Assembly (NCBI GenBank): GCA_032164245.1
Contig: JAVMKO010000001.1
Span: forward strand, 164,105,434 to 164,169,433
Source of the DNA: Sternotherus odoratus
Lineage: Eukaryota; Chordata; Testudines; Kinosternidae
Reading direction: 5' to 3'
Length of the DNA stretch: 64,000 bases
Within the stretch, counting starts at the first letter, position 1. Every line of letters starts with the position of its first letter. A program made the position numbers and the translations under genes. The notes under the pieces were generated by a model. It saw only the letters and a list, made by a program, of their open reading frames with translations, ran no database searches and was not told the origin of the DNA. Positions 11,161 through 23,367 of this stretch are shown in pieces.

Positions 11161-13828
11161 AGAGAACTTGACCTAGTGTGTTGGAGAGGTGACACTTATA
11201 TATTTTTAGAAGTTGAAATAAATATGAGACAATTCTGCAGGGTCTTTTCCGGTGAGAGACTTCTCAGCTGCTACGGTGCTACTGGACTAGTCACCTGGAC
11301 ACCCTTTGGAGAATGCTCTTTTCAGATTTATATAATCAGGGAGAGTAGATGATATTACCTTAAACATGACCACTTTTTGACAGGCTGATACCATGCTTCT
11401 GTTAACTCTGGTAAGTGTAACCCAAAACGGTAATGGCAGTTGAAATTGATCTCCCAGGACTCCCACCAATTTGAATGGTTACACTAAATGCAATTAAAAA
11501 GCATAGAATCTTTTTGTCTTCAATTATTAAATGGTGTAATTTATGTAACCTAATCTCAATAACCTCACCGTCCTACTGACCATCTCTCATGAAAGGAAGA
11601 GAAAATGTACAGAGCAACAGTATTGATTGAGAATTAAAAAGAAGGAAAAGGAGAGGATCAGGCCTATTAACCCTTCATTACAGGAGAAAGTGGCTTATTC
11701 ATGGTTTCTTTTTCCCCCAGAGGTCACGTCCTTCTTTCATTTCTTGGGTCAGGTTTCAGTCTGACAAGTGGTAATTGATTCCGCTGCTGGTTAGGCTGGG
11801 GAAAGTGGAAGATGAAGTTTCAGTGAAAACAAATAGCACTTCGCAGGTCTGACCTTTCCTCTTGAAGCTTTTGTTGTGGTTTACTTGGGATGTGCAGTAT
11901 AAAGACTCTAAACCAGAGTGGACTATCTATGCATTTCTGAATAATTTCCTTCACAAGCTTTAGACTTAACTGTTAAGAGAAAAGTGCTTTCTTCTGATGG
12001 CACCCTAGAAGTGTGTGTGTTTTCTTCATCTACTTTCCTATGCTTTTGCATAAAATTTTACCATATGATCCAGCAGCCATTTTTGTCAATGCAATGAGGC
12101 TCAGAAAGCAGTGCTTGAATGTTCTGTAATACCAATATTTTGAGGTCACAAACAATGCACTAAAATATAACAGCAGCTCTCTAAACTCATAACTTCTCCT
12201 TTGAAGACATCTTTCTAAGGTAGGACACCTATACCATCTGTAGGTGGTGGTTTTTCTGCTACAACCCTACCCTTCTGCTACCTCAGCAGTAATTTATACC
12301 ATTTACACTCACATTTACTTTTGCCAATTTATAGATACATAATTTACATTATTTAAATGAGTTCTGTATTTGGCCCAGGTTTCTTAAACTATACGGATTC
12401 ACTACACACAAATCTTTTTTCAAAGTCTCATTTGGATATCAGAAATTCATTGTAATATAGTGGTTTCAACTGTTAATGAAAAACATCTGAATGAAAAATA
12501 CAAAAATATCACAATCTGCTTGTGACTCCTTGTACTGTATGGAGAGGAAAGGAAAATAGCCACAGGGGCTCTATGCAAAATATTTTCAGTTAAGAACACT
12601 TCTCAAAAATATTTTATTTACAAGCATGTTGTTATTGCCAAAGTGAATCTTTATTTTAAGGTGTTCTCAGAAGAGTGCAGTGTTAATGTTTTAGCTAACG
12701 CAACCAAAATGTTGCAATCTCTACATTTCGCCAACAACAATATGTTTTTAAGTGGAAAGGTGTACTTAATTTTCTATCATCCAGAGTCCTCTGACTCAGT
12801 CAGAGCCCTAGTGTTCCTCCTCCTCCAATTTTCTCTTCTGTACTTTACAGACCCACAATTCCCGAAAGTCCAGGCACAGTCCCCTGGCAGAATACAGGTC
12901 TGGGTGGGACTCCATTTGGAGTTCATCGACACTTCTGACAACTCTTGCGTTCCTGCTGAGTGACAACAAGGCTAATCCAAAAAAATCTCAGGCCACCTGC
13001 AGTCTGAACTCCCCAGCCATACAGCCAAAATGTACATCCTTCTCCAACAGCTCCAGCTGCCACAAGCTTGCTTGTTATAGGGGGCCAAGCCCATGAGGAA
13101 GGAAAGGTCAGGGAATGGGTCATGTGTACAGAACTGGAAGGGGTACATGTGAAGAGATCTGGGGACAGAGCACTTTGAAGATTTTCTTTTAAACAGGAGC
13201 TGGGGGAACTTGTGAAATGCCGCTGCCGGAGCTGTGATAAACAGAAAGGCATCCCGATTCACCAGGAAGTTCGAGCTATCACCACGGAGCTCAATCAGCA
13301 TGAACCAGCTCACAGTCTGCACCAATACACCAGAGTAATATCGCCATGCAGTGATTATCACACAAGTATTTCAAGCTTTTCTGGGTGGAGCGAGGCCGGA
13401 AAGTCTAATCTGCCCCCCACCTCCAGTTAAAGGGATGGGTTTCCATAGCATTGTCTGAACAAGCCCTGCAAGGCCCACTCTCACTGCCCCAATGCTGAGT
13501 TCTCAGTCCCTGCCCCTTAAGAAGGGAGGCCCCAGAAGTAGCTATATATGGCACTGCCAAGTACTGCGATGAGGCTATCAGTCCAGGACCACCCCTTTTT
13601 TCCTCCCTTGCATCCTCCTCCCACCCCAACTGCATTTTGGGGGAATTTTATAGGTATTTGGCAGTTGATTACATATGATAAATAGCCCTAATGCTAGCCT
13701 CCCTTCTTTTGTTCCAAGTCTGGAAGGTTTTCAAAAGGACCCCCGTATTTTTGGATACACATTTTAGATTGTGTCAGATGGGAAAATTAAGAAAATGTTG
13801 AAATCCTATTACTTTATTGCCCAGTCCC
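11161..13828. other. No gene recognised; unclassified DNA
   Basis: No repeat family or exon was recognised up to about 12780. From about 12780 to 13640 the sequence is richer in GC and has overlapping open frames on both strands, including 129 codons at 12972-13361 minus. I recognise no domain in either strand, and the stretch may be a decayed retroelement. Confidence 0.5.
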
Positions 13829-14983
13829 TGTGATAGGTTCATTCACAGAGACCCCCTTGGGCCTGTCACCCAGTGTGCTGAAACTACTTCTGAGCCCGTT
13901 TTCCCTGCCAGCTTGGGACTCCAGAACACTGTCTCATTGAGCCAGACATGCTAGCCTGCTGCAACACAGACCCAGGTATGAACCACACCCCCAAAGCTGC
14001 AGACACTCAGCCGATACTCCGGTCTCCAGCACCCAGACACCCAGCTCCCAATTGGATCCAAATCCCAAATAAATCCGATTTACTCTGTATAAAGCTTATA
14101 CAGAGTAAATGTATAAAATGTCCACCCTCTATAAAACAGATAGAGAGATATGCACAGCTCTTTGGTCCCCCAGGTATTAATCACTTGCTCTGGGTCCAAT
14201 AATAAACAAAAGTGATTTTATTAAATATTAAAAGTAGGATTTAAGTGGTTCCAGGTAATAACAGACAGAACAAAGTAAGTCATCAAGTAAAAAGGCAAAA
14301 ACACGCAAGTCTAAGCCTAATATGTTAAGAAACTGAATACAGGTAAATCTCACCCTCAGAGACATTCCAATAAGATTCCTTCTCAGGTTAGATTTCTTCT
14401 TAGTCTGGGCCCAATCCTTTCTCCTGGTACAGTTCTTGTTAGTTCCAGCTAGAGGTGGTAACTAGGGGTTTTCTCATGACTGCAGCCCCCTTTGCTCTGT
14501 TCTACCCCGTTTTATAGCTTTGGCACGAGGCGGGAATCCTTTGTCTCCTTCTGGGTCAGTCCTCCCCCCACCTCTAAATGGAAAAGTACCAGGTTAAGGA
14601 TGGATTCCAGTTCAGGTGACATGATCACATGTTCTGTGAGACTTCATTACCCACTCGCTGGCACACATGTATATAGGAAGTCTTACAAGTAAACAGAGCC
14701 ATTTACAACCAGTTGTCCTGATTAATGGGATCCATCAAGATTCCAAACCACTATTAATGGCCCACACTTTGCATAATTACAATAGGACCTCAGAGTTGAA
14801 TTTCATATTCCTAGTTTAAGATACAAGAATGATACATTCATACAAATAGGATGACCACACTTGGTAGATTATAAACTTTGTAACGATACCTTACAAGAAA
14901 ACTTTTACTTTAGGCATATTCCAGTGACATCATACCCAGACTTATAAACATATTTTTATAAAAATGTGGAGTGCAACATCACA
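13829..14983 (-). mobile_element. LTR of the TGTGATGTTGCA family, minus orientation
   Basis: The minus strand starts TGTGATGTTGCACTCC at 14983 and ends TATCACA at 13829, matching the LTR at 33086-34257 along most of its length. CCAGT occurs immediately right of the element (14984-14988) and again at 13821-13825. The latter is separated from the element by three extra C residues, so the junction is imperfect. No internal viral coding region is attached. It is a solo LTR of about 1155 bp. Confidence 0.72.
14078..14110. repeat. 15-bp perfect inverted repeat inside the LTR
   Basis: ATTTACTCTGTATAA at 14078-14092 is repeated inverted at 14096-14110 after a 3-nt AGC spacer, giving a 33-nt perfect hairpin. 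The corresponding site in the related LTR near 33970 is not a full palindrome, so symmetry here may have arisen by mutation or gene conversion. Confidence 0.85.
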
Positions 14984-15279
14984 CCAGTCAAAAGAAAAAT
15001 CTTTGTTTCCTTTTTTGACATTACCTTTCAATTAATTTAAATGATAGGATGCTAGTCATACAGACAGCATTTGCCTCTACCATCGTTTGGAAAACTGTGA
15101 ACCATCTAAGCCAACAGCATGCTATACTCCTTAATCATGACTTGAAGAAGGCCTGAGTATGGACCATTCTTGTATCATCTACAATGGAGCAAAAACAAAC
15201 AAAATTGAAGTGTCATTAAATTCTAGTGTAATTGTCTGGAAGGCAGCATGCCGTGAGCCAAAGTGCACCATGAGCATGT

Positions 15280-15790
15280 CAACGTTGCACCTGAGAGCAA
15301 GCCTGCCAACCCAGGTCCACAGACTTGTGCCAGTGGGGCTCACGCTAGCACTCTAAACATAGCTGTGTAGGCACTGGGTTTGAATTGGAGCTTGGGCTCT
15401 GAAGTCGGGGGAGGGAGAGGGAGGGGCAGGCTTGAGAGCCTGAACTACAGCCTGAGCCGCAACATCTACACAAGTGACAAAGAGTCTTGTAGCACCTTAT
15501 AGACTAACGGATCTTAGGGATCATGAGCTTTTGTGGACTAAGACCCACTTCACAAATGGATGAAGTGGGTCTTAGCCCACGAAAGCTCATGATCCCTAAG
15601 ATCTGTTAGTCTATAAGGTGCTACAAGACTCTTTGTTGCTTTTGCAGATCCAGACTAACATGGCTACTACCCCTCTGGTACTAAACATCTACACAGCTAT
15701 TTTTAGAGCACTAGTCCAAGCCTTGCTAACATAAAACTGTGGACCCAGGCTGGGAGACTCACTCCCAGATGCAATGTCCACATTCCCTAA
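15280..15790. mobile_element. MITE-like repeat interrupted by a foldback insertion
   Basis: Sequence with CTGAGCCGCAACATCTACAC resembles a GC-rich MITE family I associate with turtles. It is split at 15472 and resumes at 15684 after a 211-bp insertion. Outer boundaries are approximate. The same family seems to contribute the half element at 22552-22652. Confidence 0.5.
15473..15683 (+). mobile_element. Foldback element with 76-bp arms and 12-bp target duplication
   Basis: Arms at 15477-15552 and 15561-15636 are inverted copies with 73 of 76 bases matching, separated by an 8-nt spacer. A unique 3' tail (GCTTTTGCAGATCCAGAC...) follows to about 15683. The insertion is bounded by AACATCTACACA at 15461-15472 and again at 15684-15695, a 12-bp duplication. 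A duplication of this length is longer than typical DNA-transposon values and closer to LINE-assisted insertion. The family (AGAGTCTTGTAGCACCTTAT motif) is one I recall as abundant in turtles; I cannot name it. Confidence 0.8.
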
Positions 15791-17826
15791 GTGACAAATC
15801 TTGCATTACCCTTCAAACTTAGCCCTGCAGCCATGGAAGGTCCTTTCAGTGACAGTTCTGCTGCAGGGGGAAACAGTCCCTAGAGTAGTCGTTCAGGGCG
15901 CTGCAGTCCATGTGTTCCACTTCATCTCCCTCTATACAATTCTAGAGATGTTGAGGGAAGGCAGAGGAACAGCCAGGAATTATGTGATTAACCCCAAACC
16001 CATTGTGCAAAACTTCCACAAAGCTAGAGTGGAATGCCCACTCCTACAAACCATGGACTCTAGTGGAGCTGCACGGGTGTTCTGCGCATAGACAGATGCA
16101 AGCCCTTCAGTCCAACCACTGCTAAGGCCCAAAGAACAAAGCATATTTACTGTGGCTTTGACCAGCAGTCCTTGATTTGTCCCAGAATGCTAATATTACA
16201 TTAGGGTTTGAATTGACTAAGAGGAGTGCACAGTGGTTAAAAAAGAAAAGATTAAAATCTTTACATGTTCAAATAACTTCTAAGCAATAAAATGAAAAGA
16301 ATGTAAATCTCCATTGTTTAGCCTGGACTGGACTGTTTCATAAATACTGGAATATTTCTAAATTGCAAGATTAGTCCAATAATTTTTAAAGGCTTATATT
16401 TAAAATGTTTCAGGGCAAAGTGTGCTGGCTCATGTAAATACAGTAAAACCATTAAATGAAGGAAAATGACAAGAACCTTAAATCACAGACAGCACCAAAC
16501 TGTGCATCCAGATGTGCTATGGATGTTCAATCTAATAAAATCTGTGATATTACCCAACCCCTCCCATATAAAGCTTTTATAGTTGAAGAAAGAGGGAAGC
16601 AAAGAACACATGGAAAGGAACAGTCACATTTTTCAAGCTGAAACTTGACATACTTAAAATGATAAGACAGTGCTAAGATTTAGAAGATTAGATATTTGTA
16701 TAATATAAAATCTATTTTTTAAAAAACAGTAATATCAAATTTTCCATGCTGATGAAAGAGGAAATTAATTAGGTCACTAAAAAAAAGGAACAGTTGTAAT
16801 ATAAAACATTTCTGGAAAGGAAATTCATTCTTCAAAACCTTTGACTAATCATAAAGTGATGCAGATTTGAAAGGAAATCCTCTGATTATATTTTTACCCA
16901 TCTGGGAAGTCAGATGTTTGGAAATACCCAGAATTTTTCTAAATATATCCTGTTGTTCATATAAAAACTTCTCATGTACTTAGAAACTGTGGCCTGATTC
17001 TGATCTTTCACCAGTTTTACACAAGGAAAAGCCCACTGACTTTGTTGGAGATGCTTTTGATTTCCACTGGTATAACTGATACCATGATTGGGCTCAAAGT
17101 GCCTATAATCAGCCCGATTATACACTGTGTTACTTCTTTGTTAGCCAAGTGCGACTCCCATTAAATCAATGCACTTACACAGGCGTAAAACTAGTGCAAC
17201 AAAGTGGTGCTAATTATGGCACCTATTTGCAGCTGCTGCACTAAATTATTTTTTTAATTTGCCCTTTAAAAAAATCAAGATTGGAAAAGTTGATTAAGTA
17301 TGTGCTAAAATCCAATCTTGGTGACATGAATCGAAATCCAAAGTAATATCAATTGCATCAAGGAGTAACCCTGCATTTACATCAATGTAACAGAACAAAA
17401 TTTGTCCCTACAATTTAAAAGTACAAAGAATCAAGGAGGGGGGAAAATGAGGCATCAATGTTTTCTATTTGTTTTCTCTTAACATTTATGAGTGGCACTC
17501 ATGAATGCGTAGGCCAAGAAAATAGTACCATCCCTTTGAGTCAGGTATACTTAGGATCAAGCACATTGTAATTGCTTCAGAACAGGGGAAATGCAGCATT
17601 ATTTTCCAAGAACGAATGCTGGAGGTATACTTTGCCCACAGATACCAAATACATTAAAAAGAAAAGTCTGGTCATCTTAACCCAGTACCTTTTTGTTCAA
17701 AATGGAACATTCTGTAAATAAATTCAGAACATGCCATGTTTACCACCCTCCAGGGTATGAAGAGAAGATTTACCAGGTCAAGCCAAGTGCTAGATCTGTC
17801 TTTTTGAAAGAGTTGGATTTAGGAGT
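15791..17826. other. No gene recognised; AT-rich unclassified DNA
   Basis: Contains the palindromic repeat copy at 16991-17095. Several short frames have no protein signature. Nothing else is supportable. Confidence 0.6.
16991..17095. repeat. Palindromic interspersed repeat copy
   Basis: The left half GGCCTGATTCTGATC... and right half ...ATGATTGGGC are diverged inverted copies around CCCACTGACTTTGTTGGAG. It belongs to the same loose class as the 8157 copy but is a different subfamily. Confidence 0.5.
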
Positions 17827-18587
17827 TGTCATAAGTGTGGAGTGTTGTCTTGCCTGTATGGGGTTAATGTTACCTGAGAGGGATTGACGTAAGAGCCCCA
17901 GACCACGAGGCTGAGAGGGAGGGATTTTTCATTCAGTTTTCTGCCGTTCCAGCGTTGGCAAGAGACCCAGTTTTTCGCCTCTAGCTATGGAGGAAAAAAC
18001 TTCTACTTTCTTTCCTATATTCATAAGTAGCTGTGCTGTGAGTATAATATGTTGATTTCCATAAGTTTCTGTACCTATTTAGAGTGTCGCTAACCTTTTC
18101 AGAGGAGAAGTTAGAGAACTCTAAATTGTGTAGCTGTTTTGTAAGTGTATGCTTTATTCTCTTTTCTTTATTAAATCTTTTTAGTTATAAAAAGCATTTG
18201 GTTTATTTCCCTTAAGGTTCTCTCTGCTTTCAGGGGGGAAGGGGAGTAGGTCTAAAGGACAAGCTCAGTGTATGAGCTGGAGAGCAGAGTCTGTCTCTCT
18301 CTACCTTCAGGCTAGAAGGGTGAGGGGGAAGGGAAGCAGCCTCTGAGTGTCCGGCTCTCAGGAGAGAGAGCAGGAGTTTGGGGGAGTCCGGGTGCCCCCC
18401 TCCAGGGTTTTGGAGATCCACCCAGATGGTGGCAGCGATCCCCCAATTTCCCACCAGGTAAAGTGTGGGGTTTGAGGGTGTGAAGACTTAACTTAGGCTG
18501 GGAAGCAGCTTGCAGTTATTTGGTCTGGCATAAAAGAGACCCCTCTCTGTACCCCAGGTCCAGAGAGAGGGAATGGACACTCTTACA
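17827..18587 (+). mobile_element. Solo LTR (TGTCATAA... family) with near 5-bp duplication
   Basis: Begins TGTCATAAG and ends CTCTTACA, about 761 bp. It is flanked by GGAGT at 17822-17826 and GGAGC at 18588-18592 (four of five bases match). An ATTAAA-type signal occurs in TTCTTTATTAAATC near 18165. The GATGGTGGCAGCGATCC motif near 18424 lies well inside the element. I recall a related abundant turtle ERV-type LTR, but that is memory only. No internal genes adjoin it. Confidence 0.65.
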
Positions 18588-19678
18588 GGAGCTGATTTAT
18601 TTTTTTAAGGTTCACTTTTAACTACATTTTACCCAGTTATACAAATAAGCAGGAGCAGCAGCATTTGCCAAACAAATCTTTTAGGGTTGTTTCCCTCTTT
18701 GGAAAAAATACATAACAATAAAATATACAGATTAAGCAATTATAGGTGACATCATGTGTGTTCTGCATCAGCGCACCACAGACATGAACAGTTTGATCGA
18801 TGAACCACACCATAGAGTGTTACTATGTTAATTTGTTCAGTTTTAGAAAGAAATGGCCAGATTCTTAAATCCAGTCCAGACTCTTTACTCCTCTCAAGTG
18901 GTACAAAATAGCTGGAATCTGAGTGTAACTAGCCAACTAGGAATCCCTCTGCCACTCAGGGCTACTGTCTTATTCCCCTGGGTCCTAGAAAGCAGAAAAT
19001 AGCTACAGTGCTCTGCACTCTAACCATGGTTCTAACATGCCCCCAGTCTTACACAGATGGCTGGGAGTGGGGCTGGCGTAGAACCTTGACATCAGCCATG
19101 CATGGTCAGGACACCATCTGGCGAGGGTGATAGTAGAGGAGGTCTTTTTTGCCCATTTTAAAGCCATTATGCCCCATGAAATTGGTGACAAGAGGCCGTA
19201 GCATAATTGAGGTCTGTATATACCTAAACCTTACATCAGCAGCTATGTCGCTCAGAGGTGTGAAAAATTCACACCCTAAGATATGTAGTTACGTTGACCT
19301 AAACCCCAGTATCGATGTCACTAGGTCAGTGGGAGAATTCTGACATCTATTTCGCTATTGCCTCGGGTGGGAGAGGGAGAGATTAACTAAAACAACAGAA
19401 AAACCCTTGCAAGTGTCTTCTTTACAAGCAGGATAGCCTCATTCTTCACATAAAATTTGAGAGAAAGAAAGGGAGAAAAAAAAACTCATCCTGAGGAGGC
19501 TTTGGTGCAGAGGGCAGCCAACTGGAGGTTAAATGAGATGTCCCCACTTCTGAACAGATACGTCCATCCCCTCTTCAAATATCCACATGTTCAAGAGGCT
19601 GTGCAGACAACTGCTTATGGCTAGGGAATGAGGATAAAAGCCTGAAAAGTGCTCCTCTGTGCAACATATTCTCCTTTC
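18588..19678. other. No gene recognised; one MITE fragment
   Basis: A patch at about 19215-19345 (GCAGCTATGTCGCTCAGAGG ... TTCACACCC ... TTGACCTAA) resembles the Harbinger-like sequence at 60470-60570 and is likely a truncated copy. The remainder is unclassified. Confidence 0.5.
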
Positions 19679-19686
19679 TACTAACC

Positions 19687-19990
19687 CAGGGATCAGCAAC
19701 CTTGGCACATGGCACCTCAGAGTAAGCACCCTTAGTGGGCCCTGCTGGTTTGTTTACTTGCCAGTTTGCCGATCGCGGTTCCCACTGGCCATAGTTCACC
19801 GTCCTGGTCCAATGAAGGCTGCGGGAAGCGGCGGCCAACAGCGCGGTGCTGGCCGCAGCCCCTATTGGACTGGGACAGCGAACCACGGCCAGTGGGAGCC
19901 ATGATTGGCAAACCGGCAAGTAAACACACCAGCTGGGCCCACTAAAGGTGCTTACCCTGCGGTGCCGTGTGCAAAGGTTGCCGATTCCTG
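19687..19990. mobile_element. hAT MITE, 304 bp, with 8-bp duplication
   Basis: Ends are CAGGGATCAGCAACCTTGGC and, at the right, the inverted GCAAAGGTTGCCGATTCCTG. TACTAACC is duplicated at 19679-19686 and 19991-19998. The whole element is nearly palindromic: the halves carry GTTTACTTGCC...CGGTTCCCACTGGCC and its complement. Frames reported over it on both strands are translations of the inverted repeat, not genes. A half copy of the same family lies at 31333-31494. Confidence 0.9.
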
Positions 19991-20009
19991 TACTAACCCT
20001 TTACACTAA

Positions 20010-20237
20010 GGATACGTCTTCACTACCCGACAGATAGTTACTACTGTAGATGCGATAAGTCAATCCCTGAGCGCTCTCCCCATCAACTCTGGAACTCCAC
20101 CTCCATGAGAGGCAGAAGTGGAGTCATCAACAGGGGAGCGGCAGCAGTCGACTCAGTGCCGTGAGGACAGCCATTCATGTAGCTGAATTTGCATATCTTA
20201 GGACGGGCCTCTCTGCCCCCGCAATATAACCCAGGCC
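20010..20237 (+). mobile_element. Harbinger-like MITE, copy 2
   Basis: Begins GGATACGTCTTCACTACC and ends CCCAGGCC, with TAA left (20007-20009) and TTA right (20238-20240). The interior shares GCGATAAGTCAATCCCTGAGC and GGGGAGCGGCAGC segments with the copy at 6589. It starts only 11 bases after the hAT duplication, so two different transposons are adjacent. Confidence 0.68.
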
Positions 20238-20555
20238 TTAGAGATTCCCCATTGGAGTAATAGCAGATTGCAGAAGCTGAGGAGAAGACAGTGCAGCCGG
20301 CCTGAGCACAATGTGTGCTGACAAGACTAGAGCACAGAAGAAATTTCCTGAGGACCCATTACTTCAAGGGCTTTTTCTGTCCCTTTCCCCTTGTTTACCC
20401 CTCATTACCACTGCACACTATCTTAACACGTGTTCCCACAATGACTTTCAGTAGTAATCTAACAAAGAAAGAAGTGTTATTAAACAATGTTTCAAAACAG
20501 GTGACATCTGAGGCAATATGAATCGAGAAAATCACCTGATCATCCGATGTATTAT

Positions 20556-20664
20556 GGGCCAGATTATCAAAATGTTCAGCTCTCAATCAGATTTTAAAAG
20601 AAGGAGCCAGATTTTCAAAGGGGATCAGCACAACCAGTGATGAAAAACGCTGAAAATCTGGCCC
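20556..20664. repeat. Palindromic repeat copy (GGGCCAGATT ... AATCTGGCCC)
   Basis: Bounded by GGGCCAGATTATCAAAATG and by CTGAAAATCTGGCCC, inverted and imperfect. A second GAGCCAGATTTTCAAA box at 20604 lies inside. Old copy of a palindromic repeat class recurring in this window. Confidence 0.6.
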
Positions 20665-21360
20665 TTATTTGGGTTCCTGTATGTGAACTGAGATCCTTTG
20701 AAAAGCTGTGTCAACCTACCCAGACAATATTATCTATCCAACTAACATAAAATCACATGGGTAGACGCCAAGGCTCCCTTTAAATTTTGCACAGCACTGA
20801 TAAAAAACCTCAAAGCCTTTTTATTTTTATTATTTTGTTCCCTTCTGTTCATTTATAAACTAGAGGGGAATATAGGTCCCGAGATTAGAAGGACAGAAAG
20901 AAAAAGGAGAGAGAGAAAACATCAAAGGAGGCTGTAATGGGCGGGAGGAATCCAAGAGTCTGAAAAGGAGCATCCCAAACAATCTGTTCCAACTGTCTTT
21001 CAAACTGAACCTCCCATCCGCACCCTCTCCTTCTATACTCCAGAGGGAGATACTTTGAGATAAGGTAGCTTAGAAAGAAGTAAAGACGTTCAGAGGACAG
21101 GAGGATAATATTCAGTGATTTTAAAATTGGTAGATGTGTTTCATTTTTAAAGATATTTAGATCTGGTCAAAACCAGTTCTGGGGGTTGGTGGACCACAAT
21201 TATTTTCCCACATACAAATCTCTTTGCCTCTTAGAACAAATGGTAAACATCTGTGTATTACAACAATCTCTTTAGTGGAGAGATTGTCTTTTTATATGTT
21301 TATTCAGCACAATGGTGCATCAATTTCAACTGAGGCCATTGATGCCCCAACAACATTAGT

Positions 21361-21425
21361 AATCCTAGAAATATAAGGTTGGAAGGGACCTCAAGAGGTC
21401 ATCTTCTAGTCCAGCTCACCAAAAC
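21361..21425 (-). mobile_element. CR1 3'-end fragment (antisense)
   Basis: GGTTGGAAGGGACCTCAAGAGG followed by TCTAGTCCAG is the complement of the highly conserved CR1 3' end. Only about 65 bp remain. Confidence 0.7.
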
Positions 21426-21988
21426 ACGGCAGGATCAAGTACAACAACAATAGAAGCCCGTATGTCCCATACAATAACCTCTAGTAATTTTTTTTTGTTT
21501 AGATATATGAGGCTTTTGAGAGAACTAAACCAAAAAGTGAAACAGCACTTAGGTAATTTTATTTTTTGTTTGTGATGACTAATTATGTTTATTGTATCTG
21601 ACACCAGTCAGGGGCACAAAAGTCTTTCCTTTTCTATTTTTGGCTTACTACAATAGTAAAAAAGCAACACTTGCAAAATATTTGTTTTGTTTTATTATAT
21701 CTGACACAAGTTAAAGAGAGACAGCATTAAAAGCTCCAGCTGTGCACATTAGCATTTTAAAAGCTCTGGAAAAAAACAAGCTTTGTATTAGACCCACACA
21801 AATGTATGTATACACATATAGTGTGGATGTAGCTGTATCGCACTAAAATGTGACTTATCTGAAAGTTTCAGGGGACATAAAACACTTGGATACATAAGGA
21901 AAAAGAGGAAAGTTTGCCTTTCCAATTCTACTACACTCCAGGTTCTCACATCTGATTCTCAGGAGTTAATAAATTCTGAAGTTACAGG

Positions 21989-22551
21989 TGTGACATTGCA
22001 CTCCATATGATTTTATGAAAGGATGCTAATGAGTGTGAATATAATGTAACTGGAATATGTTTCATTCAAAAGATCTTTTGTAAGGTATCATTACATCATT
22101 ATAATCTACAGAGTGTGATCATCCTGTTTGTATCAATGTATCATTCTTGTATCTGAAACTAGACTATGAAATATAACTCTGAGGTCTTATTGTAATTATG
22201 CAAAGTGTGGGCCATTAATGGTGGTTTGGAATCTTGATGGCTCCCATTAACCAGGACAATTGCTATGGATGGCTCTGTTTACTTGCAAGCCTTCCTGTGA
22301 GTCAGGTCAGGAAGAATGAAGACTTGGGGTTTCAAAGGACACAACTATGTCACCTGGTACTGAAATCCATCTTAAAGCTGATACTTTTCCATTTAGAAGG
22401 AGGGGTGGAGACCCAGAGAGACAAAAGATTTCCACCTTGTGCCAAAGCTATAAAAAGGGTGAGGAACAGAACAAAGGGGGCTGCAATCATGAGAAATCCC
22501 CTACCTACAATCTGAGCTGGAACAAGGACTGTACCAGGGAAAGGATTGGGC
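21989..22551 (+). mobile_element. Truncated LTR of the TGTGATGTTGCA family
   Basis: Starts TGTGACATTGCACTCC and follows the LTRs at 33086 (plus) and 13829 (minus) through the CATCTTAAAGCTGATACTTTTCC and GAACAGAACAAAGGG regions. It stops near GGATTGGGCC, about halfway along. The missing half is replaced by a MITE fragment, so this copy was truncated or rearranged. Frames over it are not conserved genes. Confidence 0.7.
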
Positions 22552-22652
22552 CCTCCCGCCCTGCAAGGTCCCAGAGCCCGGGCAGCAGTCCAAGCCTGAG
22601 TTGGCTGGCACAGGCCAGCCCTGGGTTTTTCTTTACTGCGTAGACATACCTT
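22552..22652. mobile_element. Half MITE fragment ending GTAGACATACC
   Basis: CAGAGCCCGGGCAGCAGTCC ... CAGGCCAGCCCTGGG ... GCGTAGACATACCTTCAG resembles the right half of a GC-rich MITE with a TCTACAC-type end. It abuts the truncated LTR directly. Confidence 0.5.
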
Positions 22653-23367
22653 CAGCCTCTCTGTATTATATAAGCAACTAAAAAAAGCAAACATGTATGA
22701 GGATGGAAATTCACGTGGTAACATTACTATGAAGTTACTTTTATTAATAAAAAGAAAAGAAAGAAGAAGTTTGGAGCTGAGGGATAGTTATTGAACAAAA
22801 ATGTCTTTGTCTGAGCATAGTTACTTTAGAAAATTATGTTACACCCTAAAGGTAGTTCTAACAAAAATGCTACTGCTTTTCCGCTTCAGCATGAAACTAA
22901 TTCCAAATCAACCTAGGAATGCTGCAAAGCAGGAACAAATTTGTTTGTTTTTAGAAGGACAAACTCTCAGTGTAAAACTAATAATGATATCAGAAACCAC
23001 ATGCCAGATGAACAGTCTGTGCTATGTCGATATTCTCTTACTCAATGGTCAACGCCTAAGATATTCCAAATTGACAAGTGATTTTTAGGAGTCTCAGGTC
23101 TTTAAGTGCCCAACTTTATACAACTAAAAGGGGTTAATTTTCAGAGAGTGAGTGCTCCACACATCATGTGACTAGGACCAGGAAACTAGAGTGTCATTTC
23201 TTGCAGATATAAAGTTGTCAGGCTCTTTTTAGGGGTTATAGGGATGTAGGAACCACAATAAAACTATTAAAACTTTCCCATGCACTTTTTAAAATAATGT
23301 ATTTATTCATATTGAATATTTTGACAATATTTAAAGGTTTTAAGACATCTCACTGTGATTATAAGCC
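22653..23367. other. No gene recognised
   Basis: AT-rich. A 95-codon plus-strand frame (22801-23088) has no recognisable domain, a composition like its surroundings and no splice or promoter context. It is probably chance. Confidence 0.6.

Larger units (their letters stand above)
20241..21988. other. No gene recognised; scattered repeat pieces
   Basis: Contains the palindromic repeat at 20556-20664 and the CR1 fragment at 21361-21425. Otherwise AT-rich and unclassified. Confidence 0.6.

Noticed and set aside
11376..11416. Possible 27-nt plus-strand microexon with a CTG/GTAAGT donor
   Set aside because: The donor is good, but the upstream TTTTTGACAG tract is short and the strand is opposite to the other candidate exon. 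Too weak without RNA evidence.
12972..13361. 129-codon minus-strand frame
   Set aside because: No recognisable domain, no promoter or splice evidence, and overlapping frames on both strands of a GC-richer patch. Kept only as unclassified.
19575..19929. Frames of 65-114 codons on both strands
   Set aside because: They translate the near-palindromic hAT MITE and its flanks.
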